A DNA stretch of 64,000 nucleotides from Paenibacillus sp. JDR-2 (lineage in GTDB: Bacteria > Bacillota > Bacilli > Paenibacillales > Paenibacillaceae), in NCBI RefSeq assembly GCF_000023585.1, contig NC_012914.1:6671501-6735500 (forward strand). Reading direction: 5' to 3'. The position numbers were made by a program, and so were the translations under genes. The notes beneath the pieces are model-generated. The model searched no databases. It was not told the origin of the DNA and saw nothing but the letters and a program-made list of their open reading frames with translations. The number at the start of each line of letters is the position of its first letter. The first letter of the stretch is position 1. This document shows positions 17,192 through 25,403 of this stretch, one piece after another.

Positions 17192-18130
17192 CTACTTTTT
17201 CATCTTCGGATCAAGTGCGTCGCGCAAGCCGTCACCGAAAATATTAAAGCAAAGCATGGTCAAGCTGAGTAAAATTGCTGGATATAGCATACGCCATGGA
17301 TATACAGTCATCGCCTTGATGGCGTCATTAATCAAAGTACCAAGAGACGCGGCCGGCGATTGAACGCCAAGACCAAGGAAGCTGAGGAATGCTTCCGCGA
17401 AGATCGCATTCGGAACCGTCATCGTGATGGTAACGATAATGGGACCCATCGCATTCGGGATAAGATGTTTGAACATAATTCGAACCGGATTTGCACCGAG
17501 TGCACGCGCAGCAAGAACATACTCTTGATTCTTGAGCTGCATGATTTGACCGCGAACGATCCAGGCCATGTTAATCCAGCCCGTAATACTTAAAGCTACG
17601 ATAATGGTGAACATGCTTGGTTCCATTACGACAATGAGCAGGATAACAACAAGCAAGCTCGGAATCGAATATAAAATTTCACAGATGCGGTTAAGAATTT
17701 CATCGACTTTACCGCCGAAATAACCCATGATGCTGCCCATAATAACGCCGACGATCAAATCGACGATTGCCGCATAAATACCAACCTGAAGCGAGATGCC
17801 CGCACCCATCCATGTTCTTGCGAACATATCGCGGCCAAGGCCGTCCGTGCCAAACCAGTGATTGCCGGATGGCGCCTGGTTGGTTGCCTTCAGATCGTTA
17901 GAAGAGAAATCATTGCCGGTAAACTGATGGGCAATAGCTTGGCCAAAAATCGCCATCAGGACGATAAGGGCTAATATCCAAAGGCTGATCATCGCCATAC
18001 GATTGGATTTCAGACGGAACCATGCGTCCTTCCAAGCGGAAATACTTTCGCGGACAACCGTCTCCGTTTGCTTCTCGTCATGGCTCAGTTTTTCAAAATC
18101 ATTAGGCTGCAGCACAGCTTGTTCCTTCAT
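17192..18130 (-). CDS. oppC: Oligopeptide ABC transporter permease OppC
   Basis: Inner-membrane permease of the peptide importer. 312 residues with a cytoplasmic N-terminus of about 35 residues, then six membrane helices. The EAA coupling loop reads EYVLAARALGANPVRIMFKHLIPNA around residue 205. GTDGLGRDMFAR near residue 94 is a characteristic OppC/DppC motif. It is four bases after oppB. Confidence 0.94.
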   Translation of the reverse strand: MKEQAVLQPNDFEKLSHDEKQTETVVRESISAWKDAWFRLKSNRMAMISLWILALIVLMAIFGQAIAHQFTGNDFSSNDLKATNQAPSGNHWFGTDGLGRDMFARTWMGAGISLQVGIYAAIVDLIVGVIMGSIMGYFGGKVDEILNRICEILYSIPSLLVVILLIVVMEPSMFTIIVALSITGWINMAWIVRGQIMQLKNQEYVLAARALGANPVRIMFKHLIPNAMGPIIVTITMTVPNAIFAEAFLSFLGLGVQSPAASLGTLINDAIKAMTVYPWRMLYPAILLSLTMLCFNIFGDGLRDALDPKMKK

Positions 18131-18133
18131 CGA

Positions 18134-19066
18134 TTAGCCCCCCTTCCTGCTGGTCATCTTAATACGCGGATCCACAAATCCGTAAGCGATATCTGTAAGG
18201 AAACGCGCCAGCATCAGAATGACGGCATAGAACAGCGTGAGTCCCATAATCAGCGTGTAGTCACGGTTGGTAATACTGTTGACGAAGAACTTGCCAAGAC
18301 CGCCGATACCGAAAATTTGTTCAATAACAACCGAACCGGTGATGATATTCGCCGTCATCGGACCGATGTAGGTAACAACCGGCAAAATGGCATTGCGCAA
18401 AGCATGGCGGACGAGAATAACACGGCCGGACAAACCTTTGGCGCGTGCGGTTTTCATATAGTCGGCGCTAAGCACTTCCAGCATGCTGGAGCGTACAAGT
18501 CGCGCAATAAACGCGGCCGGCAGGAAAGACAAAGCAATGACCGGCATAATAAAGTCCGTCGGGTCATTCAATCCGGCTACGTCGAACCAGCGCAATTTGA
18601 CGCCAAATACATACTGCAAGAATGGGGCGACAACGAAACTCGGTATCGATACACCAAGTACTGCCAGCAAAATCGTAAAGCCGTCAAGAAACTTGCGGTG
18701 GTTAAGCGCAGCAATCAGACCGAACAACACGCCGGCTGCAATCGCCAAAATAATGGCGAAAACACCGATTTGAAGCGAGTAGATAAAACCAGTCTTAATA
18801 ATATCAACTACAGTAACATACTGTTGTTTCATGGACATCCCGAGATTAAAGTGAATCAGGTTGTTCAAATAATGCAAATATTGAACGCCCAGCGGATCAT
18901 TAAGTCCATACGCTTCATTCAAACGCTCTTGAATGGCAGGAGGAATGTTCTTCTCACTTTGGAACGGGTTGCCTGGAATGGCCTTCATCAGAAAAAAAGT
19001 GGCCGAGGCCAGTACAAAGATCGACACGATCATGAACAACAGCTTCTGAAGCACATAGCGGACCAA
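18134..19066 (-). CDS. oppB: Oligopeptide ABC transporter permease OppB
   Basis: Second permease. 310 residues starting MVRYVLQKLLFMIV from a TTG codon 11 bases after AGGAGG. An overlapping out-of-frame ATG is nearer but gives no Opp sequence. Six helices, with coupling loop DYMKTARAKGLSGRVILVRHALRNA around residue 201. It is separated from oppA by 190 bp carrying stem-loops. Confidence 0.93.
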   Translation of the reverse strand: MVRYVLQKLLFMIVSIFVLASATFFLMKAIPGNPFQSEKNIPPAIQERLNEAYGLNDPLGVQYLHYLNNLIHFNLGMSMKQQYVTVVDIIKTGFIYSLQIGVFAIILAIAAGVLFGLIAALNHRKFLDGFTILLAVLGVSIPSFVVAPFLQYVFGVKLRWFDVAGLNDPTDFIMPVIALSFLPAAFIARLVRSSMLEVLSADYMKTARAKGLSGRVILVRHALRNAILPVVTYIGPMTANIITGSVVIEQIFGIGGLGKFFVNSITNRDYTLIMGLTLFYAVILMLARFLTDIAYGFVDPRIKMTSRKGG

Positions 19067-19256
19067 ACGTCATGGCACCTCCTAAAATGAATTATCACCC
19101 GAACAGCCATTTTTAGAGCCATTATGATGATTCATTATTTCGAAAGCCAAGGCTTTCGAAAATTAAAATATTTAAACTTCCGAAAGTTAAAAGTGAAAGG
19201 GGATATATGCAGCTATCATTGGCCGCATATATCCCTCAATCCGTGCCGAGCTTTAA
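19067..19256 (-). promoter_or_regulatory. oppA-oppB intercistronic region with three stem-loops
   Basis: In transcript order there are three. First is GGGATATATGC paired with GCATATATCCC (19199-19236), then a short AACTT/AAGTT stem. Last is an 11-bp perfect palindromic arm pair, TTTCGAAAGCC with GGCTTTCGAAA (19138-19161). The first is followed by CCTTTCACTTTT, so partial termination is possible. Such elements commonly raise binding-protein mRNA over permease mRNA in ABC operons; that function is inferred here. Confidence 0.7.
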
Positions 19257-20900
19257 TTACTTCGCTTCGTAGTATCCGCGGTTGTAATCAATGTCGCCTT
19301 TGTAGTCGATAAAGATGCCTTTGAAACCAGGCTTAATCATATAAACTGTGCTGTAGTAGTAGATCGGCATAATCGCGCGAGTACCAATTACAAGCGATTC
19401 AGCTTTGGACATTGCTTCCATACGTTTAGCTTGATCGTCAGTGCTGTAAGCTTCTTTGATCAGAGCATCGTATTCTTTGTTAGCAAAGCCAGTGTTGTTG
19501 TTACCGGATTTCGACGAGAACAGGTCAATGAACGTCATTGGATCATCGTAGTCAGCGCCCCAACCGCCGCGTGCCACATCATAGTTCAGGTGGTTACGGT
19601 TGTCGAGGAATACGCCCCATTCTTGCTTGCTAACTTCGGTTTTGATACCGAGGTTTTTGCTCCACATTTCAGCAATTGCTTCAGCAACCGCTTGGTGCAG
19701 TTCGTTCGTGTTGTAAGTTACTTTAACCGTAGGCATTGCAGTCAGGCCTTCTTCTTTCAGACCTTCAGCAAGCAATTTCTTAGCTTCTTCAACGTCTTCT
19801 TTGAAGTAGCTGTCCGGATGCTCCGTACGGTAGTCTTCTTTCTCGCCTTTGATACCTGGAGGAACGATACCGTAAGCAGGCTTTTGCTCGCCTTTTGTTA
19901 CGTTGTCAACGATATCTTGGCGGCTGATCGCCATCGAGAGCGCTTGACGGATTTTTTCGTTATCGTAAGGCTTTTGCGTTGTATTGAACAGGTAGTAGTA
20001 GATCGATGCGCTGCCTTGGATTTTGAACTCATCCGGATTGTTTTGCTTAAGCGTCGGGAATTGTTCGTTAGGAATCAAGCCAGTAGGCATACCCGCATAA
20101 TCCAGTTCGCCTGTTTGATACATGCTCAGCTCTGTATTCGAGTCGTTAACTTCAGAGAAGACAACCTTGGAGAGCTTGATGTCGTCTTTTGCATAGTAGT
20201 TGTCGTTCTTAGCGATCGTAATGGAGTTGTTCTTTTTCCACTCGCTCATTTTGAACGGACCGTTGGATACCAGAGTCGAAACGTCAGTTGCCCATTGTTC
20301 GTTTTCTTTAACCGATTTGTGAACCGGATAGAATACTGTGAAGGACATCAGACCAAGGAAATAAGGAGTTGGCGCGTTCAGCTCAACTTGCAGCGTGTGA
20401 TCGTCAACCGCTTTAACACCAACATCGTCAGCCGTCACGCCGTCAGCGGCAGTGTTGTAAGCTTCAGCATTCTTGATGTAGTACAGCTGGTAAGCATAAG
20501 CAGATGCTGCTGGTTTCAGGTTTGGATCAAGAGCACGCTTCCAAGCGTATTCGAAGTCACCTGCAGTTACTGGATCACCGTTGCTCCATTTCGCGTCATC
20601 GCGAATGGTGAACGTGTAAGTCTTGCCGTCATCGGAGATTTTCCACTCTTTAGCGACAGCTGGTTCAACTTCGCCCTTCTCGTTTTTAAGAGTCAGACCT
20701 TCAAACAAACCGTTTACAACAGTTGCGGACACTTGGTCTTGTACCTGAGCCGGGTCAAGGGACGGCGGTTCAGTTGCAAGGTTCATGCGGAACACAGAGC
20801 CTTCGCTGCTTCCGGACTCTTGCTTAGGTGTACAGCCGACGGCTACAAGAGCCAGTGCAAGCAGTACGGAAATCATGGTAAAGCCATACTTCTTCGACAT
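19257..20900 (-). CDS. oppA: Oligopeptide-binding lipoprotein OppA
   Basis: Extracellular peptide receptor of the Opp importer. 547 residues, with lipobox ALVAVGC placing Cys at residue 23, followed by the SBP family 5 fold. The signature EVEPAVAKEWKISDDGKTYT lies around residue 78, and DAKWSNGDPVTAGDFEYAWKRA follows. It is first in the operon, ahead of the permeases and ATPases, consistent with high expression. A signal peptide and a strong AGGAAG site support the start. Confidence 0.95.
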   Translation of the reverse strand: MSKKYGFTMISVLLALALVAVGCTPKQESGSSEGSVFRMNLATEPPSLDPAQVQDQVSATVVNGLFEGLTLKNEKGEVEPAVAKEWKISDDGKTYTFTIRDDAKWSNGDPVTAGDFEYAWKRALDPNLKPAASAYAYQLYYIKNAEAYNTAADGVTADDVGVKAVDDHTLQVELNAPTPYFLGLMSFTVFYPVHKSVKENEQWATDVSTLVSNGPFKMSEWKKNNSITIAKNDNYYAKDDIKLSKVVFSEVNDSNTELSMYQTGELDYAGMPTGLIPNEQFPTLKQNNPDEFKIQGSASIYYYLFNTTQKPYDNEKIRQALSMAISRQDIVDNVTKGEQKPAYGIVPPGIKGEKEDYRTEHPDSYFKEDVEEAKKLLAEGLKEEGLTAMPTVKVTYNTNELHQAVAEAIAEMWSKNLGIKTEVSKQEWGVFLDNRNHLNYDVARGGWGADYDDPMTFIDLFSSKSGNNNTGFANKEYDALIKEAYSTDDQAKRMEAMSKAESLVIGTRAIMPIYYYSTVYMIKPGFKGIFIDYKGDIDYNRGYYEAK

Positions 20901-21369
20901 TTTACTTCCTCCCCTGGATGTTCTTCTCTTGCTTTCTATTGTAATAATCTGACATTACATAATTAAACAATGCGAGAATTAATACGAAACATTGAATAAT
21001 TATCAATGAACATATGTTCAATCACCCTGTTTTACAAATGTTCAGGCCAAATTAGTACAAAAGTAATGTTAATTAATATACCATTAACAAATATACATAA
21101 TTTATAATGATTTGTCACGCCCCAGAAATTACATTTCTAAAATTGTCGAATTATGACGAGATCTGTAGCTTCGTGGAACACGCTTATATAGCATGCTGCA
21201 ATCGCTTTAACTTAATTCATAAAACCAAGGTGAAACGGCTATCGCGCTGAAAATACCCCTAATTTAAAATCATAGAGAAAAGAGAAACAACGAACCATTC
21301 CATTACTTCTATACATGCATAGCGAATTCACTATATCTGTCGTTCAAGAAAACCCTATACATTCTTAGA
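20901..21369. other. AT-rich intergenic region upstream of oppA
   Basis: About 470 bp without a credible gene on either strand. It should contain the opp promoter and leader; a weak candidate is TTGTAA, 17 bp, TATGTT on the minus strand near 21010-21040. The 14-bp perfect palindrome TGAACATATGTTCA (21007-21020) overlaps that -10 and fits the GAAC-N4-GTTC core of Firmicute LexA sites. Confidence 0.5.
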
Positions 21370-21428
21370 ATAAAAAAAGAGGCTGTTCCCAAGCGGTCGA
21401 TTCGACCTTTGGGAACAGCCTCTTTGCA
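21370..21428 (-). terminator. Terminator of the rpiB-DUF436-glyA operon
   Basis: GAGGCTGTTCCCA pairs with GGGAACAGCCTC around a 19-base loop and is followed by TTTTTTTATT on the minus strand. The stem lies just after the glyA stop. Confidence 0.95.
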
Positions 21429-21440
21429 TAGCGATAAAAC

Positions 21441-22688
21441 TTAGTACTTCATGTTCGGGTAAAGCGGGTATTGAGCAGTCAGGTCGCGAACCATTCCGGT
21501 TGCTTTAGCCAACACCGCTTCGTCTTTCGGGCTCTTCAGCGTCATGGCAATAATCTCGCCGATTGTTTTCATTGCGCTCTCGTCCATGCCGCGGGAAGTA
21601 GCAGCCGGCGTACCGAGACGAATTCCGCTTGTTACAAACGGGCTTGTTGGATCGAACGGAATTGCATTTTTATTCGCCGTAATACCGATCGAATCAAGAA
21701 CATGCTCAGCGTCGCGGCCCGAGATGTTCAGGCTGCGCGTGTCAATCAGCATCAGGTGGTTGTCAGTGCCGCCGGAAACGATGTTGATGCCTTCCGCGAT
21801 CAGCGTTTCGGACAATACTTTCGCGTTGCTTACAACTTTTTGCGCGTATTCTTTGAAGGATGGTTGAAGAGCTTCGCCGAATGCTACAGCTTTTGCTGCA
21901 ATAATGTGCATCAGAGGACCGCCCTGCGAACCAGGGAATACCGCTTTATCGATCGCTGCAGCCCAAGGCTTGCGGCAGAGAATCATACCGCCGCGAGGAC
22001 CGCGGAGCGTTTTGTGAGTTGTTGTTGTAACAAAATGCGCATGAGGCACTGGGTTTGGATGCAGACCCGCTGCAACAAGACCTGCGATATGAGCCATATC
22101 CACCATGAACAATGCGCCTACGTCTTGAGCGATTTGGCCAAGCTTCTCGAAATCGATTGTACGCGGGTACGCGCTCGCGCCGGCAACGATCAGACGAGGA
22201 CGGTGTTTGAAGGCCGCTTTGCGAACTTCTTCGTAGTTGATTGTAAATGTATCTTCTTCAACGCCATAAGCAACGAAGTTGTACAAGAGACCGGATGCGT
22301 TAACCGGGCTGCCGTGCGTCAAGTGACCGCCGTGAGCCAGGTTCATGCCAAGAACCGTGTCGCCTGGTTTGAGAACGGCAAGGTATACCGCCATGTTTGC
22401 TTGCGCACCGGAGTGAGGCTGAACGTTCGCATGCTCGGCGCCAAAGATTTCTTTCGCGCGTTCGCGTGCGATGTCTTCCACAATGTCCACATGCTCGCAG
22501 CCGCCGTAGAAACGTTTGCCAGGGTAGCCTTCTGCATATTTATTCGTCAGGACCGAACCCATTGCTTCCAGAACCGCTTCGCTCACGATGTTCTCGGATG
22601 CGATCAGCTCGATGTTGTCGCGTTGGCGCTGCAGCTCAAGGCCCATTGCCTTTAATACTTCAGGATCTTGGTTACGTAAGTTTTCCAT
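21441..22688 (-). CDS. glyA: Serine hydroxymethyltransferase
   Basis: PLP enzyme converting serine and tetrahydrofolate to glycine and 5,10-methylene-tetrahydrofolate, the main one-carbon source for purines and thymidylate. 415 residues starting MENLRNQDPEVLKAM, with AGGAGG upstream. Visible sites are SENIVSEAV near residue 32, the PLP lysine in TTTTHKTLRGPRGG near 226, and DMAHIAGLVAAG near 200. It is the last gene of the ZTP-riboswitch operon, 23 bp after the DUF436 gene. Confidence 0.98.
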   Translation of the reverse strand: MENLRNQDPEVLKAMGLELQRQRDNIELIASENIVSEAVLEAMGSVLTNKYAEGYPGKRFYGGCEHVDIVEDIARERAKEIFGAEHANVQPHSGAQANMAVYLAVLKPGDTVLGMNLAHGGHLTHGSPVNASGLLYNFVAYGVEEDTFTINYEEVRKAAFKHRPRLIVAGASAYPRTIDFEKLGQIAQDVGALFMVDMAHIAGLVAAGLHPNPVPHAHFVTTTTHKTLRGPRGGMILCRKPWAAAIDKAVFPGSQGGPLMHIIAAKAVAFGEALQPSFKEYAQKVVSNAKVLSETLIAEGINIVSGGTDNHLMLIDTRSLNISGRDAEHVLDSIGITANKNAIPFDPTSPFVTSGIRLGTPAATSRGMDESAMKTIGEIIAMTLKSPKDEAVLAKATGMVRDLTAQYPLYPNMKY

Positions 22689-22711
22689 TGTGAAAAGCCT
22701 CCTAAATATGA

Positions 22712-23314
22712 TTATTCGCAAGTTCCTGACGTCTGCTCTGACGCCAGGCCGCTGTCTTCCAAAGTATAAACCGCACGCGCACCGCCAATCAGCTTAGGTC
22801 TTGCAAAAGCCATTGTGACATGGGCTGCTCCAATCGACCGGATTGACGGTCTGACCGGAACGGCAACCCGGCGCAGGTGCATGCCGATAAAGGTGTCGCC
22901 GATATCGATACCCGCATGTGCCTGAACGGTCTCAACCAGACAGGCATCCGGCAAATGCCGGTATGCATAAGCCGCCATCGAACCGCCTGCTTTCGGAACA
23001 GGAACGGCTGCGACCTCATCCAGTCCATACTTGTCCGCCGCCTCACGGGGAAGGACAAGCGCCCGGTTCAAATGCTCGCAGCATTGATAAACCGGATAAA
23101 AACCTACATCCTTACGGACCGCTTCAATGCCTGCATAGATTTGAGACGCCGTCTCGACCGTCCCCGAAGTACCGATCCGGCGGCCAAGCACCTCGCTTGT
23201 GCTGGTGCCGATAACCAGCAGTTGGCCGGCTCTCAGTCCTCCTGCCGCAACAAGCTCCCTAACAATAATCTCTACGTCAGCTGCAATAGTAATGGTTTCC
23301 TTTTGATTGTTCAT
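22712..23314 (-). CDS. TIGR01440/DUF436 family protein (YwlG-like), function unknown
   Basis: 200 residues of a family conserved next to glyA and rpiB in Bacillales. The sequence is mixed alpha/beta with GQLLVIGTSTSEVLGRRIGT near residue 35, YQCCEHLNRALVLPREAA near 102 and IGDTFIGMHLRRVAVPVR near 158. The adjacent Cys-Cys-Glu-His in the second motif could be a catalytic or metal site, but no activity is established. It has AGGAGG upstream and lies between rpiB and glyA under one riboswitch, which points to one-carbon, purine or pentose metabolism. Confidence 0.85.
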   Translation of the reverse strand: MNNQKETITIAADVEIIVRELVAAGGLRAGQLLVIGTSTSEVLGRRIGTSGTVETASQIYAGIEAVRKDVGFYPVYQCCEHLNRALVLPREAADKYGLDEVAAVPVPKAGGSMAAYAYRHLPDACLVETVQAHAGIDIGDTFIGMHLRRVAVPVRPSIRSIGAAHVTMAFARPKLIGGARAVYTLEDSGLASEQTSGTCE

Positions 23315-23429
23315 TGTACATACCTCCTATGAATACAAAGAATGATCACACGAATCGCTTAAGGATTAATTACACCAATGGCCGGTTAATTAAGCGGTTA
23401 ATGATAATTCTTGCTTCGAAAGCATGGAC

Positions 23430-23888
23430 CTAAGGATGAACCGTATACTGCTGCTCGATTTCCTTCACTTTCCGGACACGCCCAACATGGCGCTCGCCGC
23501 TTGAGAACGGTGTTTCCATCCAGATGCGGACAATTTCCTGTGCAAGACCAGGGCCGATAATACGCTCTCCCATCGCAAGCACGTTTGTATCGTTATGCTC
23601 GCGGGTTGCTTGTGCCGAAAACATATCATGCACCAGCGCGCAGCGGATACCCGGAACTTTGTTCGCCGCGATTGACATGCCGATACCCGTGCCGCAGATC
23701 AGAATGCCGCGGTCAGCCTGGCCGCTGGCCACTCTGTCTGCTACGGGCAGCGCATAATCGGGATAATCCACCGACTGGCTGCAGTCGCAGCCCAAGTCTT
23801 CAATTTCATGACCAAGCGATAAAAGAAACGGAACAATTTCATCTTTCAGACGGTAACCCGCATGATCTGCACCAATTGCAATTTTCAA
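23430..23888 (-). CDS. rpiB: Ribose-5-phosphate isomerase B
   Basis: Interconverts ribulose-5-phosphate and ribose-5-phosphate, feeding PRPP synthesis. 152 residues. The active site is visible: IGADHAGYRLKDEI at residues 4-17, the catalytic cysteine in GILICGTGIGMSIAANK near residue 66, and DTNVLAMGERIIG near 104. It is the first gene after the ZTP riboswitch. Allose-6-phosphate isomerase is a related alternative, but context favours RpiB. Confidence 0.95.
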   Translation of the reverse strand: MKIAIGADHAGYRLKDEIVPFLLSLGHEIEDLGCDCSQSVDYPDYALPVADRVASGQADRGILICGTGIGMSIAANKVPGIRCALVHDMFSAQATREHNDTNVLAMGERIIGPGLAQEIVRIWMETPFSSGERHVGRVRKVKEIEQQYTVHP

Positions 23889-23952
23889 CGCAAAACCCTC
23901 CTGCTAGTTGTCGAATCATACGGACTTATTATACCTAAAATCCTCAAAAAGA

Positions 23953-23995
23953 CGAAAAAAGAGCATGACATGCTATGAGTAGCATGCTGCTCTTT
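23953..23995 (-). terminator. Expression-platform terminator of the ZTP riboswitch
   Basis: AGAGCAGCATGCT pairs with AGCATGTCATGCTCT on the minus strand and is followed by TTTTTTCG. The stem begins inside the 3-prime end of the aptamer, so ligand binding can compete with it. Confidence 0.85.
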
Positions 23996-24070
23996 GCCCA
24001 GGCGACCGGCCGTATGTTCCGATGCTCCACCGTGGTTACCCACTTCCGTCGCCAGTTACATCGGAAACCG
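23990..24070 (-). ncRNA. ZTP (pfl) riboswitch
   Basis: Aptamer for ZTP/ZMP, the alarmone of 10-formyl-tetrahydrofolate shortage. The minus strand has the conserved order: stem CCGATG, then AACTGGCGACGGAAGTGGG, ACCACGGTGGAG, closing CATCGG, linker, and GGCCGGTCGCCTGGGCA. GGCG in the first domain can pair with CGCC in the last to form the pseudoknot. It sits between a good promoter and an intrinsic terminator, upstream of rpiB, DUF436 and glyA, so ligand should switch transcription on. Confidence 0.9.
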
Positions 24071-24084
24071 TCTTTGTTACCTTC

Positions 24085-24113
24085 ATGATAGCTTATTCAA
24101 CCGTGAAAATCAA
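24085..24113 (-). promoter_or_regulatory. Promoter of the ZTP-riboswitch operon
   Basis: TTGATT (24108-24113), a 17-bp spacer and TATCAT (24085-24090) on the minus strand place the transcription start just ahead of the aptamer. Confidence 0.75.
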
Positions 24114-24155
24114 TCAAATATACGCATAAATCAGGCCTAATTCCGGCATGGAATT

Positions 24156-24734
24156 TCATCCCTTTTGAAGCATTTGAAGAAGGGCCTTCAGGCTCTCTTC
24201 GATTTCTTTGGCGCAGCTTTCATACATGCCCAGCGTTCCGCCGAACGGATCAGCGATATCAAAGCTCGGAATCCGGCGTTCCAGCTCCAGAAGACGCGAA
24301 CGCTCCGCAGCCGACAGCTGCTGGCCCAGCACCTGCTTCATATGCATTTCCGTATATAAGCGTTCCAGTTCTTCAATGTCGGCCTGAACGGCGGTATCCT
24401 GATTGACATATTCCTTAAGCGTATACGCTTTATCCACGGCTTCAGGGAAGTAGTTGAGCAAGCCGCGTTTGTGTCCGGCTGTCATCGTCAGAATGAGGTC
24501 CGCCCAAGCAATGGCTTCCCCGCTTAATGCGCGAGACGAGCCCCTATGCTCCACCGATTTGCCCCGCAGCGTTGTAGCCGCATGCGACGAGATCGGCAGA
24601 CCGTCAATGGTAGATACTCCGGCAGAACGGACTTCCAGCGAAACCCCCTTCTGCCGCGCCATCGTCCTCAGCATGGCTTCCGCCATCGGCGAGCGGCAGG
24701 TATTGCCGGTACAAACAAACAAGATGCGCGTCAT
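24156..24734 (-). CDS. ywlE: Low-molecular-weight phosphatase, probable protein-arginine phosphatase (YwlE)
   Basis: Removes phosphate from protein side chains and counteracts the McsB arginine kinase in Bacillales. The P-loop VCTGNTCRSPMAEAML begins at residue 7, with nucleophile Cys8 and Arg14. The Thr at residue 12 occupies the position of Thr11 of B. subtilis YwlE, which selects phosphoarginine over phosphotyrosine. The catalytic aspartate is in DIADPFGG near residue 167. 192 residues is longer than the roughly 150 of YwlE because of an insert around residues 95-150. Located in the ywlC-mntP-ywlE block as in B. subtilis. Confidence 0.88.
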   Translation of the reverse strand: MTRILFVCTGNTCRSPMAEAMLRTMARQKGVSLEVRSAGVSTIDGLPISSHAATTLRGKSVEHRGSSRALSGEAIAWADLILTMTAGHKRGLLNYFPEAVDKAYTLKEYVNQDTAVQADIEELERLYTEMHMKQVLGQQLSAAERSRLLELERRIPSFDIADPFGGTLGMYESCAKEIEESLKALLQMLQKG

Positions 24735-24775
24735 GCTGCATTCCCCTTTCTGGTATGGCTGATTCCATTGTTGTA

Positions 24776-25336
24776 TTAAAATATAAATAAAAGACCGAAA
24801 ATGAGCAAGATCGCCCCGCCGAGCGCCTCCCCGTAGCCGCCCAGATTTTCACTGACACGGCGACCAAGCAGAAGTCCCAGAACGGACATCAATCCGCCGA
24901 AAAAGCCAAACAATAGCACCGTCAGCAAAATATCGGCCTCGAACATACCCAAAGTTACGCCAACGGAGAAGGAGTCGATGCTGACGCTGAAAGCAAATAA
25001 GAACGTTCCGACCGAGGAACGGTAATCCATCGTTTGCACCGTTTCCCCTTTGAGCGAGCTATAAATCATGTGTCCGCCAAGCAAAAGCAGCAGTACGCCT
25101 GCAGCCATCGTCGCAACATGGCCAAGCAGTCCGCTGACAAAATGCCCGGCATATATGCCGCCAAGGGGCATCAGCACATGGAATAACGCAATGATGCTGC
25201 TTAACCTGAGCACATCGCGCAGGCGAATCCCCTTCAGCCCGATTCCGATTCCTAACGAAAAAGCATCCATGCCAAGCGCAACCGCCATAATGAGCAGTGT
25301 CGCGAATTGTCCGGCATGCAAAGTTGCATCAGTCAC
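24776..25336 (-). CDS. mntP: MntP-like manganese efflux pump (YwlD)
   Basis: Membrane exporter of Mn(II). Six hydrophobic helices in two repeats, each with an Asp-rich motif: AVALGMDAFSLGIGIGLKG near residue 18 and FAFSVSIDSFSVGVTLGMF near 118. I choose a GTG start (protein about 186 residues, the family size) seven bases after GGGGG; the frame is open 19 codons further upstream, but that stretch looks unlike the family. No yybP-ykoY riboswitch is visible before it, so it is probably expressed with ywlC. Confidence 0.85.
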   Translation of the reverse strand: MTDATLHAGQFATLLIMAVALGMDAFSLGIGIGLKGIRLRDVLRLSSIIALFHVLMPLGGIYAGHFVSGLLGHVATMAAGVLLLLLGGHMIYSSLKGETVQTMDYRSSVGTFLFAFSVSIDSFSVGVTLGMFEADILLTVLLFGFFGGLMSVLGLLLGRRVSENLGGYGEALGGAILLIFGLLFIF

Positions 25337-25403
25337 GCTATCGCCCCCATGTCCACATCCATTCTTAACCAAGATATGCGGACAAGGGGACAAACATACT
25401 ACT

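Noticed and set aside
24776..25393. Longer MntP from an ATG 19 codons upstream
   Set aside because: The added residues (Cys/Gly/His-rich) do not resemble MntP; the GTG start has GGGGG at good spacing and gives the family length.
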